A stretch of 64,000 nt of DNA from Pterobdella sp. o SKG-2022 (lineage: Eukaryota; Annelida; Clitellata; Hirudinida; Piscicolidae), in NCBI GenBank assembly GCA_964035795.1, contig OZ038321.1, positions 23,876,850 through 23,940,849 of the forward strand, given 5' to 3'. Under the pieces are notes generated by a model, which saw nothing but the letters and a program-made list of their open reading frames with translations, had not been told where the DNA came from and searched no databases. The position numbers and the translations under genes are program-made. Of this stretch, positions 1-15,200 are shown one piece after another (the stretch's first letter is position 1; each line of letters begins with the position of its first letter).

Positions 1-1555
1 CTTGTCAATCAAGATGTTCTGGATGTGGCGGTCACCCAAGCCTAAAACATACCCCACTGAGGGCGAGTGGGAAATATGAAATTATAAGCATTTAAACCAG
101 ATTTTTTTTAGATAAATTTCAGTAAGTCATATATACGTTGATTTTATTGACTGCACATAATTTTCATTGAATTAATATAAAACTTGAGCTGACTCTTTTT
201 GACCATGGTAACAAACGTTCAGCCTTAAATACAACAGACACCCTTACACACCGATGGAGTTGGTGGAAACAGAGGCAGTGTAGGCGAGTCTCCGTTGCAC
301 CCAGATAGAAGCGGATGTAAAGTTCTCAAAAAAGAAGTGGCGCAGAGCCGGACGGAAAGATGCGCAAACCTTCTTGTACGTCGCTAACTTCACTTTCTCA
401 CTACCATCACTGTGAGCTTTCTAAGGTTGATGGTGTGGAATATATTCAGTTAATACGTATTTTATTGTTCTCATGATAAATGACTTAAATCAACTTAATT
501 TCTCATAGTCTGGACAATGATTTTATCATCTCGCCCTTTCTTGGCGTGTTTTATTGTTAAATTAGATATTCATAATTGCTATTAATAACTAAGATATAAT
601 AACATTCATGGCTCTCCTGCAATCCAGAGGCTTCAAGTCTTTAGGTCGGTATCTGAAGAACATGGAAAACGAAAAAAATGAGAATCATTTTAATTAATAT
701 AAATATGATTTTGTATTATAAACATTATTCTCAACAAGACCATCACCTCTACCACCCTCATCGTCACCCTCATTATACTCGCCACCGTTGCTATCATCTC
801 AAATATCCCAATAAACTTCACTTCACCCCCAACCTCACCTCAAATGCGCCCCATGATCAGGGTGGCACAGATAATCACCAAGAGATTGAGTTTTATTGCA
901 CCATTCTAACACGCCACTCTGTTGAGAAAGAGGCACGACCTGTGAGAGTATGGGCGAGCAAGTGGGTGTGTGTGTATGGGCGAGTGGGTGGGTGTGTGTG
1001 TGTGTATGAGCAAGTGGGTGGGTGGGTGTGTGTGTGTGTGTGTGTAGACGTCTACAAAAAAAACTTTTGGTGAGCAAAATAATGAATGGTAAAAGGTGCC
1101 AAGGTGGTCAAAAACAGAGATGGCACGATCTCATTCATGCTGACTTAAAACATTTGAACATGGTGGCTGATTGGAGAGCCGCAGCGAGAGATAGAAAACA
1201 ATGGCGCAACAACATCAACAAACTCCTTCACGAGCTCAATGCACAAAAAGAATTAGATGAGAAGGCGAGAAAAGATTTTGTCAAGATTCAAAAAAACATT
1301 GCCAACAATCAAACTTGCAACATTGCTTCCTCTAATGCATCATTAGTTTGTTCGTTTCCTGGATGCAACAAAGTCGCTGCCAACAAAACTGGCCTGGAAA
1401 ACCACTTACGACAAAAACACAGAAGACAAACAAGTGTACAATGCAAACATTGTGGCTTAAATTTCAAAAAGCAAGGCATCTACAACCATAGAAAAAAATG
1501 TTCTACCAACTCTTCTACGCACCTGCCTCTGGGTAGACAAACGCACTAAGGACTA

Positions 1556-1636
<81 letters not shown>

Positions 1637-4600
1637 CACAATAGTAATAGCATAAAATAAAAATACTAGCAAAAACCTCTTAAAAACAACATAAAAAAAT
1701 ATAAAATTCATGAAAATATGAAATAAAAAAAAATGAAATAATTTTAACAAACAAGCAGGCCACCTTATAAGTCCTCACACACAACCCCCTTCTACGGGCA
1801 CCCTCATCTCTCCTCAGACATTGGTTCACGCAGCTGAATACCTTCGTGTGGTGTTGTTATTTTTTTGTTATTTTTATTATTATTGTTTTTGTTTGTGATA
1901 ATATACGATAAAAAAAATAAAACTGAACACTGTGCCGAGTCATTTTTATTTATATATTCTTATTAACAATTGCAACAACAAGAATATTTAATTATCAATA
2001 TAATAAAACTATAATAAATTATAATTGATATCATCCTCCTCACCTGCTGCATCACAGCATCTTGCCTTAAATCGTCCTTGCCCTGCATCCATTGTAATAA
2101 TCAGAATGATAAAACAAATATCATTTATAACCATTATAGTGAGAATAATGATACGATTGATAAAATATTTAAAAAGAATTAAATAAAAATATGAACATCA
2201 TTTTTATTCAAAAAATTATCCTCACATTAGTAATAAAACCATCATCATCATCATTACCTTGACCAGCTGTTTACGGACCACACCGTCTGAGCAGTGGCAC
2301 ATGATAATTTTGGGCAGATTGAGGCCACCAGCCAATGAGAATGTAGCATTTATGCTCGTGATGTAGGTGATGTTACTGTAGTCTCCCTTAGGCGAGATCT
2401 GGGCGTTGTTTAAACACATAATGAAGTTTTTGAATTTATTTGGGCAATTGACAAGTAACACAGGGAGCTACTCAATGTGTAAAATTTTTTAGATATATTA
2501 TAAAAATCAAAATGGCTACCGGAAGTTGTAAGGTTGGCATGGCAACCAGGTGGGTGTTGGAGTGTTTGTTGATGTTGTTGAGTGCACAGTTGCTTGGGAG
2601 TTTTATTGGTTCTGTGGTGGCGGGTAAAAGATTGATGTCATGGAAATGAGATTGAGGAAAACAATAGGATGAAAGAAAAATACGATAAATAATATGAATA
2701 ACAACTGAAAAATGAAATGATATCCACGAAAAATATTGAAGTGTAAAATTCGAGGGTTTCAACTACAATAAGCCTCCTCCCAACAACAAAAAAACGACAA
2801 TCTCTCTATCAACAAAAACCACAAACTAGTATCATTCCTATGAGCACTGGCATCAAGGAATGACAGATCGATGTAGGCGAGGTTGAGCCACTGCATCCCT
2901 CTGACCAACCCACCCATCTCCCTATCCTCCTGCAACTCCTCCACCAATCTCTTTGCAGCTCTTATGCGTCCCTGGGTGGTGTCAAGTCATTAGGATTAAG
3001 GTCATTAGAATAGATTTTTGTTAAATGGTCTATAAAACAATTTCAAAAATTCAGATTTATCAGATCTTGAGGTATTATAAAAAAACTATGATTGTATCTA
3101 AACGCATCCTTATTTTTATAGATTTCAGCATAATCATTATTACCAACCACCATCATCACGATAAAGAGTGAGTGACAAAAAACTCCAACTTACATCTTCA
3201 CCAGTATCGGCAGGCTTGTTTTGTTGTCGTTTGGCATTGGAGAGTGAGAAGATTATGGGCAGCACGTGATGGGGGTGGTCTTTGGTGCACCTGCCCACCA
3301 GCTATGTGGTGTGGAGAGATGTGATGTGGTGTGTGAGATGGAGTGATGTGGTATAGTGTGACTTTTTGTGAGAAGACGAGATTATTTTTTTTAGTGGAAT
3401 GTTGATATTAAATCTGATGTTTTAAGGATATTTCGTTGTTGAGTAGATGTTGTTGATGGGTTGAGTAATAAGGATGCTTCCAATTTTGTCGTCACCTTTC
3501 TGATGTTGTGTTGGAAAAGATTATCATCAAGACTCATTCGAGCTGCCACCTTTGGTGATAATGATGTTGTTATTTAGTAATATATCGAAAAGATACAAAA
3601 TTAATAATGAAATGATTGAGACAGCTTAGTATGAAATAATTTTTTTTAATGAGCAAAACGAGTTTTCGACTTGTTAATGTAAGCTTGAAGTTTCTTTAAT
3701 GGCCTAGAAACTCTTGGAGTTGATGCCACTATAATCATATTCGTTATTGCATTGTATTGTTTCATTTTTCAAGTTTATATGATTCTTTGTTGCAAAAGAA
3801 AAAAATAAAAACTTCACTATCAGATGAACAAAAAAAATGAACATAATAAAATGCTGACGTCACCTGGTACATGAGGTTCACAAAGGTGTGGCTTGGGAGG
3901 CTGTCTAGGTGTTCCTGTGATGAAATTTTTTTCATTATTATTTTTAGTTTTAATTTTGATATTATTATTGTTATTATTATTATTTTTATTATTATTACAA
4001 GTCACCTTGATAAGGTCATTGACCTGATCCACATTGTAATTATCGAACCACAATGAGGTCAACTTGTAGGTACATGTGTCATCTGAGGTCAACCTTAAGC
4101 ATCTGGGTTAAGTCAATTAGAATTATAACAGGCATAATCTCTTATTTCTTGAAAATCATTTTAATTTGACAAAATTTTTGTGCAGTATTGATATTTCAGA
4201 AATACGCAAATTTGCAGCGAAGATTTTCGGATTTTTGGCACTCAATAATCAACAATATATAAAAACATTAAAAAATATATAATGAATGAAAAATAATACA
4301 AATAAATGAAGTAATAATAGAGAGTAACTTGAGGTAATTAAAGATGGCAGTGAGAAGGAATGATCTGGCGTCCTGTTGAGTTTTGCTCAGTTCTCCTTTG
4401 TCGATCTGCAGTTGCTTGTGTATCGTTGTGAAGTACTGTCTGTGTAGAGCGGTGTGCCAAAAGTAGAATGTGAAAAAAAAATTTTTTAGTAAAAATCAGA
4501 AAGCTTTTTATTTGATTTATATTAAAAGGCATGCAAAATATTATATTGAAAAAATAAAAATTAATAAAAGCAAACCAAAAATAACAAAATGATCTTTACC

Positions 4601-7600
4601 CTTTAGCTTGTTTCATCTTCTTCATCTTCTCCACCTCCTCTCCACTCTCCCTCATCAGCTTCATGCGGTCCTCAAACACAGAAGACTGCATGTACTGGGC
4701 CTGTGGTCGTTGGGCGGTATGAAGTGGGGAGTGTGAGATGAGTGAGTGTGTTGTGTTTTGGTTTGGAGTGTATAAGAGTAAATGTATTATTTAGTGAATA
4801 GATTAGTATATCTCTTTGGAACAAGCTATTGTTCACAGTTATTGTTGTAAAACTCAGCAATAAACACTAAATTTAAAAATGTATCTTGTAGCCATTAAGT
4901 CGGCAAGGTGAATACACTAAAACTTGTAGAAAAAATATAAAACCATACCCCAAAAATCTTTACTCAGTACAAGATCAAACAAACCTTCAGAGTATATTGA
5001 GTGTGAGTGTAGGAGGCAAGAGAGCGGTGGGCATCAAGAGCGATAAGGCATTCCTGCCTGGCAAAAGGTGGGCAATCACCGCCTTTTGTAGAGGATCTCA
5101 GTGTCTTAAGTGTGTTTAGGGCCTAGAAGGTGTGTTGAGAGTTGAGATGGGTAGGTGTAATGAGTTATTGGTTTTATTAGACTGGTTGTTTGATAAATAA
5201 TTTTTCTTAATTAGTTTAGGTTTAATCTATACTTGCATGCCAACGGACGTGGAACAATAATGATGATGAAAATGAATAAAAAAAATGAAGGTTTATGATA
5301 AATCCTTGGCGACAAAAGCTTCATAAGGAAATGTTCATTAGAGGCAAACATATTGTATGGATCACAATATTTTTATACTTTAAACAAAAGAATTTTTATT
5401 TTTTGATGCTTTTAAATTTAAAAATTCACTTTTTCATAGCAGGATTCGATGATAAAAGATGGAGATTCTGATTGGCTATCGACCAGCCAATCACCCATTT
5501 TTACCAAAGCTTTGACCATTAGCAGGGAAGGAGGCTCCTATGTGATCAATTATGACGGTTATACAATTTCGAATGAACCTTAAACATTATCAAGATGGAG
5601 CACCATCCACCATTTACACCATCACAAGCCATGTTCATCCCCGCCTACACTAAAAACTAGCACTTTGTTACTAACCCCACCCACAACACCCACCTGCACC
5701 ACCAGAGTCTTGACGAGATGCAGAGCCTCGTGTTGGCCGCCCTTACACCACCTCAACGCAGCCTCCTCCAACAACCACTCAGCCCTGCCCACTACATCAC
5801 CATCATCATCATCCATGAATATATCATCATCACTGTTGTTCATACTGCAGCTCTCGACCAAAGCACTGCAGCTGTTGTTCGTGTTGAAAAGATCGCAGCT
5901 GTTGCTATTTTCATGTTTGATTCTGATTTTATTTTGGAAGTTTTTGATTGGTTGAATAATGCTCGATTGTGATTGGTTGTCAACCACCTTCAATGACTGC
6001 TTCAATCTCATCAGACATCCCTCCGCCAACTGCAGAAGTTCAACACCAAATCAATATCATCATCATCACTAACGCCACACAACATCATCCTCATAATCAG
6101 ATTGTATACAGGTAGGTTAAAAAATCACCGTATCCCACCAGACATAAACAACGTAGGCACTACGGCGCCATAACGAACCTCGAGCCTACCAGCCTCTCTT
6201 GCAGCCACAGCCGCCTTAAATAACACTCTTTCTTTGTCTCTTCGGCTTCTCTGTAATTTTATATTTATAGTTTAACGTTGGTTTCCATGATGCACCCATT
6301 AGACCTGGTTTTAACTGGATTTTGACGTTGCAATTATGAAAAATCCATCTATATTTTTAACGTTCACGTTGTAACAAACTTCACACATTTTATTTATCAT
6401 TATTATTTTTATCATCATCATCATCATTGAAACATACACAGATATGAGCCATAGAGATATGGTGCCTCAGAAACTCCTCATCCCAACCACTTCCCTCCCA
6501 AGTGCTTCTGTGGGTTAGCATTTTTATTCTTTCATTTTAATTTACGATATTTTCTTATTTAGTTTATACTTTTTTATTTTTTAATGTATTTTGTAGTTTT
6601 CCTTCTTGTTATATCCTTCAATCTCCTACTTTTCATTTGAAAAATAAACGAATTCAGCCCATAATCTTAATTTCGCGTTGATGAGAAACATATAATCATT
6701 GACAAAAATTAATAACAATGAATCCCATACAATCCTATATCGAACCCTTTCCACAACCTTGTAGTACACCCTTTAGACACAGCCTCCACATCACTCAAGA
6801 TCATGCACTTGTTCAATGTTGAAGTCAGCAAGCTGTGTTGGTGATGGGGGTGGTTGGAGTTGGAATGTGGTCCAATGGTGGTGATGTGGTGGAAGTGCAA
6901 TTCGGTACAATGGTGGTGATGCACAAATGAACGATTGTAGTTGGAAGAAAAAAGATGTATAAGTATAAATATGATTAATAATACTACCATTACTGCCCTA
7001 AATCAATTTGAAAATTTAGTTATTACCAACAATTTTTAACGTCGTTTGATGAGAGAAATTATATTAAATTTATTGAGCCAAAAAAACTATAGTTTTTAAA
7101 ACGTTTAGCCTTATCATAAAACATAAGCACAAACATTACGAATACTTCAGAACTTCATAATGTAAGAAACACAACCCTCATATCACTAGTAACATAGAGA
7201 CCAAAAAATCACAACCTGGAAGAGCAGACCCCCTGTCTGGCTTTTGAGAAGTCTTTTATCACTAGTCCTCTGATGGGTTTAATGTTTTATGAAAGTTTAT
7301 AAAATATTGGGATTAAGACTTTACAACTCTGGTTATTATTGTGTCTCATAAGAACACAGCCACATAAAATGTGGCGAGATAATATTCAATGAACATTTAT
7401 CATTGTTTTTCATCATTATACTATTTTTCTATTACTTCAAAATACAGTTATAATCTCTATTAATGGATCTAACTTGATAGCTTGTAGTGAGTGGTGTGTG
7501 ATGGAGGGCTGGTGACGTAGGATACCATACTGACAATTGTACAACAGCTGGTGGAAGCCTGATGATGGGCTGAAGTGGTAGGAGTGTATGATTTGAAATC

Positions 7601-10600
7601 AATCAGTCAATTAATTAAGAAAACAAATTATTCATTCAATAAACTAATCAACCATTTGAATTTTAGTCAAAGAATCAATCCCATAAAAAAAACTTGAAAA
7701 ATGTGATCGCCTTGAAACAAATAAAGCAAACCTGTGTGATATAGACAAGTTCCACGTTGACAGCTGAGACGCCATTTTGTACCTCATTTCCGTTTCCTCT
7801 GACGTCATCTCGATGTTCAGTCCATTAATTCCTCTGTCATTGTGATTAAGATGATATTTTATCATTTTAAATGATCTTAGATCTTTGGAACATGATGAAG
7901 CCTATGTAAACTAATACATTTTTGAAAAAGGGTGAATAATGGAAATATCGCTTAAAACTGAAATAATGGAAATTGAAACTATGGATGATATAAATAAAGA
8001 TGGCCAATAAAGAAATACTTTAAAAATATAGAAATTACGCACTTTTTTCTCCTTCATTTCAGACAAAATGACAGTATAAATACGTAATAAACACAAAAAA
8101 ACAAACAAGCCGCACTAACCTGCCATGTAGATATTCTTGTAGTAGGTTGTTGCATTCCAAACTCTGTAGAGCCTGTAGATAAAGAGCCACTTTAGCAACA
8201 CATGCCAAATATCCCTACTTATACTACTTATGATACCAGTAAACTTGACATTTGAATTTCAAGTTTAAACATAATGACAAAATTATATGTAACTCCTAAC
8301 ATATTTTACAAAATTACTGTTATACAATCCTAAGATTTAGAATATAAAACATGAGAATTTCATAATTAGTATATCAACAGTGAGTTTGTGCACTTCAGCT
8401 CTGCCCCCAAGAAGGTCACACAGGGTGAGGCTCTCTTGCCACCTACCTTCAGCCTGCAGCACCTTCAATCTGCGGTGAAGGCGCTATGCTGTGTAAGTGC
8501 GAGTTTTGGTGATTGAGGTTTACTTTAATGAGGTATACAAATGACACAAAATCAATTGTATTAAAATAGAATCAATAAAACGAGCACAAACACGGCACCA
8601 CACTGTAAACATAAAATACAAAGCAACATCTAACAAACAACTCATCCACAGCACACACACACCCACAAACTTCTTGAAAGGATCAAGCAGTCTCCTCTTG
8701 GAACAGGCCTGCAAGCAATCTATCAGGGCCAAGGCCTCATAAGCCTCCAGCCAGATATCCTCTATATCCTCTGAACAACTGTGCCAGTGTGGTGGAGTGT
8801 CTTTAAGTTAACACTATTATTACCCATTCAGAATCATATCATTCGAATTTTCTTGAGTTCATTTTTGTAATAAAATATTAGTGTGATAAAGCATTATTTT
8901 CAGGCAGGGTGAAGAAACAAAACTAAAACACTGATATGAAATGGAAACAAAGCCCTCCAAGCCACCCACCTTTCTTGCAGACACAGAATCTCAGTGAAGA
9001 AGAGGGCTGAGTGGTGGAGGCCTGCCTTTAAGGAAGCTTTTGATAACTCTAACAAATCGAGTTGTAACCAGAATTGATTGTCCCATGGTGTTCTGTGGTG
9101 TGGAATGAATGTGGTGAGGTATGTGAATGTGGTGTGCGATATGGCGTAATGTGGGATTGTGTGGTCCTACAAAACGTGGCGTGTTATGTTGAGTGAATTA
9201 TATGGAAAAGAGATGAAGGGTTGGTAAAGGTGGTTTAATTCATTGATACTAGTTTGTTGCTAGCCATGGGAAAAAAATAGAGGTTTTTTAAAGTAAAATA
9301 AAAAATCCCTGAAATAGGCATTTAAACTTAATAAACAAAACACAAATTATATAAACGATAAGCATCAATTTATTCAAAATAAAAGCTAAAAGCTATAATT
9401 TTCGATAAGTATAGCCTTATCATAAACGTGCTAACGTTTTATGATAAGGCTATACTCATCGAAAATTATAGCTTGTATTTTAAATATGATGTTTTTAAAG
9501 TTTAATTACTATAAAAAACATACATAAGATTTCTTTGAAAAGTAAACAATACTTAGCATGAGGCCTGGTTTTGGTCCTGAGGTACTCAAGAGTCTGAAGG
9601 ATGTCAACAACACTTGACCTGCTGATCCCTGTTTGGGTGTTGATTCGTTGAACAACTTAAGTGGGAGTTGAACTTAAGTTCAACTTAAGTTGAAACAACT
9701 TAAGTGGGAGACTAGAAATCCCATGACATCAGGTCATAACTTGGACGCACACATCAATTTAAATCCAAACAAAATCACATAAAAACACACAAAAAAACAT
9801 AAAACAGACAAAAAATTAAAGAAATACAAAACACAAACCTGAATGACACGCATTGAATTCCTTAACAATCATATTTAATTGCTTTGAAATCTCTTCACTC
9901 AGACTGCTGTCGTTCATTAAAGATTGATGGATACATGAAGGAAGAATGAAACTACATATGTCTGTCTGTATTTTTTTGTATTTATGTGTTCATTTTTGTA
10001 TATATGCACGTGTATGTATCTATTAAGTTTTTAATGATGAATTCGTTAGATCGTTTCTTTAGGACTAGTTCTAAACAAGTTTCAGCTATAACCTATACAA
10101 TCATATTCCCAACATTTATTATTCAATTTTTCCAACTCATGCTAGCATGGGAACAAATATGAAATAATGATCTATATTTAAAACTTTCACTGCATAAAAT
10201 CACTCTTCCCCACCTACACCTACCAGCCCTCAATCCACCACTTCCACCCACCTTTTGACGGCAAACATCGAAAATTGAAGAGTAGAAGACTCTTTGACTA
10301 AACTCCTCAGTGCCCAGAATGCCCAACACTATCCTCTGTACTAGAGCACTCCCTTTTTAACATTTTATTTATTATGATTATTAACATTATTTTAGTATTA
10401 ATACTAAACTTCAAATTATTTTACTCACCTGATTTCAGCCATACTTGTGGATCTGTGAAAACATCTCTCAGACGTTTGGTGTGTTTTTCTGTCTGTGTGT
10501 TTGTTTGTCTGTGTATATGCCATTGTATTTAACGTTTAACACCATGAAGCTGGGATTAGAAAAACGATGAACATTGATGAGGTTAATGTTCATGTTTGTG

Positions 10601-12161
10601 TTTTGATTTTTACACATAATGTTTATACATGTTAGAAGGATACACAGAACAAAGTACAATAGCTTTCTCACTTTATTTCTGGCCTTTTCAAGAAAGAACG
10701 GTAAGAGAAGTTTGTAGCGCTCATTGGCAAAGTCCCCACTATCAATAATTTCACTATTTTTATCCTCCTCATCATCTTCTTTTTCTTCATTATTTTTAAT
10801 GAATTTATTTTTAATCATCAGACTGATCTTGGTGTCACTCAACAACTGCTTCAAACATTCGCACGTGGTGTGAACTACTTCCGGTCTAAATAATAAAAAA
10901 AAATGATTTTTTAATTTATAAAAAAATTTTAAAAATATTATTTTTTTTATTACTATTATACTCGAAAATGACTCACATGACACTGTTGAGGTTTTGCAGC
11001 AAAAACTTATCAACCACCTCATTGATGACCCCATCATCATCATCATCATTAACATCACTAGTTTTTTTACTAATTTTATTTTTATTTTTCCAATTTATGT
11101 TATTATTTGTCTTATTATTATCACAATAGTCAAAAGGATTGGAAACCTGGGCAACAACGCCACTACACAAAAGACCGATGCAGGAAATGACCTCCTTGTG
11201 GAACTCCAGCTGGTGCTGTCTCATGTTGTGGTGGAGGGTGGTGTGGTGGTGAAAAGGAGGATAATGAGGATGATGAAAAGAAAATTGGTGATGAGAAATC
11301 CCAGCGTAATCTTCCCTTTTGAGGTGCTCTGTTTCAGGTAGAAAATTGTGGTTGTTTTGACGAGAAGTAGAAATGTGTGGATGTTTGAAGAAGGAGAAAG
11401 GAGGAGGGTGGAGTGTGGTGATGAAACGTAGAAGCAGATTCAGAATTTTGAGTTTGATCTCTGATAGAGTGAGGTTCTCGTTCTCTGTAGCATGATCATG
11501 TATATTTTCATTCATAGCAAACTATCAGTTTGACCTCTAAACAAAATTTAAATTCAAAGTGATATAGAAAAATAGGTTGAAATATCTACCGCCACAATTA
11601 ACACCTAACCCCCATCCGCTTCAACCATCAACATCCCTCACCTAGCTAACACAACCACCAACCTGGAATGCAGTTTTGACTGAGAAATGATAAGAGGTGG
11701 TGGAGAGTCCTGGTGGGAGGAAAGCCACAAAGAAAGGACGTGTGGTTGTTGTGCAGGCTGGTATAGAAGTTCTTCAAGCTCTGGTCAAAATAATTTTATT
11801 ATTATTTATTTTCTTATTACTATTATGAAAATTTTTATTCATAAAGCGTCAATGAAGTAGTGCATTAAGTACAAAACGATAAGTCACCCAAGATTAGGGT
11901 ATATGCAATACTGTTCTTATTAAAATTTGAGCTAGAAATTATAGAAAAAACATCTGTTATGAAATTGATCCTTAAAAAATGAATTAATAATAAATCGAAT
12001 AAACAGCAAAATTTAAAAAATGCTAATCACACAATCAGACAAGCACAAACGTCTTCAAGACTCGAATTTCCATCTGGAATGGTGTTCCAATGATCGATGT
12101 GGTTCAGTAAGTCTTTCACCTTTCAATGGGTGTCTATTTATCTATCTATCTATCTAAATAA

Positions 12162-12200
<39 letters not shown>

Positions 12201-15200
12201 ATCCATCTATCGATTCATCTACCTCTTCTTGATTTCCAAGTGAAGATAGTTCCCATAAAGCTGACGTCACACAGGCAGAATATCTCCTTGTTAGCTGATT
12301 GGTTGATAAAATAATAAAATGAAAACTATAACAAAAGAGGTGGCGATAAAACCATATTCAAAATCATTGCATTTATCCACCCACAAACAACAAGATGACA
12401 CCATAGGGTGGGCAGAGATGGCCACTGCATAAAAGTCTTTGTAGCACACACACATCATCACCACCATGTGCTCTACCTCCCTCTTCTCCCTCCCCTGCCG
12501 TATGTATTTCCTGTTTTTATTTTTATTGTTATATTTTTTATTATTTTTATTTTTTTATTCTTTTTATTTATATTTAACGTTGCCAATACTCGTAGATGTG
12601 ATTTTCAAAAGCCCCCTTACATTGAGTAAAAGTTTCATTGAAGCACACAATTTCATAAAAACTCATCTATTTATCGTGTATATCATACACAGCAAAATAC
12701 TAAAAAAAGATAACTCCAAGATCTATGAAAGAAATACTTTTTGAAGAAGATAGAGCTGAAGAGGTTAGCAACGAAGACGGAAAGATGAACGATGACAAAC
12801 GGAAGTGATTCATCCCGGCACAAATGCTCCTTGACACATGACAAAAAACAGATCAAGGCGTGTAAGTGGTGGCACTTGGAACTCAAATTTGAGGCTTGGA
12901 TGAAGTCACTTGTGAGTTTCACTATGATAGTTTGAAGGCCGTCCCTCTGTGTGTTTTTGTATATGTGTGTGTTCGCTTGTATGTGTGTATCGAATGTCAC
13001 AAACATACTGTAATATTTCATGGCAATGACAAAAAAACTACGAAAACCACAACATAATACCCAACCCACCGACCTTGGACAGAGATAAAAGTTGTAAAAT
13101 ATTGGTGGCTTTGGAAGAAGAGACCAGATAGGAGAGGAAGGAAGAGATGATGGGTTTGGTGAGGGTGAGGATGGAGGTTGGTAGGCTGATGTTGGACTCA
13201 CTACAGGGATGATAAAATTGGGTCAATAGTAAGTAAGATGACTATTGGGCCACCCTGAATTGATTTTCAATGGCAGGGTTTTGAGGTAAATGTTGTTTTA
13301 GGTATATGAGTGAATGTTTCATTAATTAATGTGCCATAAAGAAATGTTTCATTGAAAATGCAAGAATATATTAACAGATTCAGACTCTCATAATGATAAA
13401 TGTGGCCATCATACTCAAAATTTTTCAGTTGCCACAAAATCGAAAACAAACTAATAAATCTCTAGATAGAAGAAAACAAATGAAATAAATAACATCAAAA
13501 CAGCTTAAAATCAACTTTATTTCAGAATCGGAGGAATAGACGCCAGCATAATCAGAGGGATCAAAATACATGCGAAAGACCCTGTATAACACCTCAGCCA
13601 GGTTCCTCTCTACCAACATTGATAAGTTCTATGGTGGTGAAATTGTGGTTGGGCATTGAGATTAGGTTTATTTTTGTTTTTTTATATTATTTGAGATATA
13701 TTACTAGAATTTTAAAGAAAGATTTTTTTGGTTGAAAATATTAACAGATTGAAAAATAATAATTAGGAACAAAACAATTAACAATCTACAGCCTTTATCA
13801 AAAGACACTTCCAAAATCCTCCACCCCCACTCCCAACTTCACCACCACCCTACAAGTCACCTTAAGGGAGTAAATGTTGATGAGAATGTTGTAAGATGAA
13901 ACTGCCTTCTTAACGTTACGACTCAAAACTTCATCTTCAGATATCATTGGTGATTTTTTCAAAACATAATAAGGAATAATTAAAACGAGAACATCCAGAA
14001 GGTATCTCTTTATGTATTCTTCCTTGTCTTCGTTCATATCTTCAATTGCCTGATTGAGTTGCTTTAAATACTTGCTGCCTAAGAAGAATACTGGGACAAT
14101 ATGGCTTGATTCACTTCTGTAGTGATTCAATTGAAACACAATAGCAGCTTCAAATTAAAACAATATATTTGGAGATTTATGAACGCTAATAATTTACGAA
14201 GTTTTTAGTGTTCACTAAGCTTCTTATTTTATTGTGGCTCATGAAAATCATTATAAGGTATTTGGAGCATTTGATAATGCATACAAAAATCTTTTTGGCA
14301 TTGATAATGTGGATATAATCAATGATAATGTTTGTTCAACTCCTGCTAGCATAAAATCAGAACTAAAAGGATGATGACAGTGATGATAACCGAGAGAAAA
14401 ATGGCAATGAACAGAAATGAGACCACCTGAAGAAGAGATGGAAAGAAGGGTAGAGGAGGAGGTGGTGAGGAAAGTGGTGGATTGGGGTGTTGTTCCTAAG
14501 GAAGGTCTTTGTGATGTTTCCCAAGTAATCACCTTTGTATTCGTAATAAAAATTATAATAATAGTGAAAACAATAATAATGAGTTTATTTCATAAATCAA
14601 GAGAATACCAAGTCATCTGCATAATTATAGCTTTTGAATCTCAATAAATGTATTAAAAATTCCTCTTACTTGATGTTTTTCGTTACAAAAAATTCAAGAA
14701 AACTATATACGATGTCTCTGAAGAGAATAAAATGAAAATAATTGGCTTTTGAAGCGGTTATTAAAACCACCATTCATTTCTCCAGCCCATATGTTATTTT
14801 CACTACTTCGTTTTTTAGTATTATTGGCACACCTATGAATGAAGCGATAGTTGTTTTTTCTTGAATCTCTGCCAGGCATTTGAGAGTCTGTGCTTGTTTG
14901 TGTTTTTGTAGAGGGTGTGAATGAAATTTTATTGGTTATATGAGCTGTATTAGTATTAGTAGTAGTAGAAGTAGTAATAGTAGTAGTAGTAGTAATAATA
15001 GTAGTATGAACATACATACTCAAGTGGAGGTACCAATTNNNNNNNNNNNNNNNNNNNNNNNNNNNNNNNNNNNNNNNNNNNNNNNNNNNNNNNNNNNNNN
15101 NNNNNNNNNNNNNNNNNNNNNNNNNNNNNNNNNNNNNNNNNNNNNNNNNNNNNNNNNNNNNNNNNNNNNNNNNNNNNNNNNNNNNNNNNNNNNNNNNNNN

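Noticed and set aside
1557..1750. Poly-Thr-His open frame on the minus strand
   Set aside because: Translation of a (TG)n microsatellite; no coding meaning.
5622..6029. Plus-strand frames at 5.67-5.97 kb
   Set aside because: Antisense to a well-supported ATM exon (5694-6029, containing AEWLLEEAALRWC).
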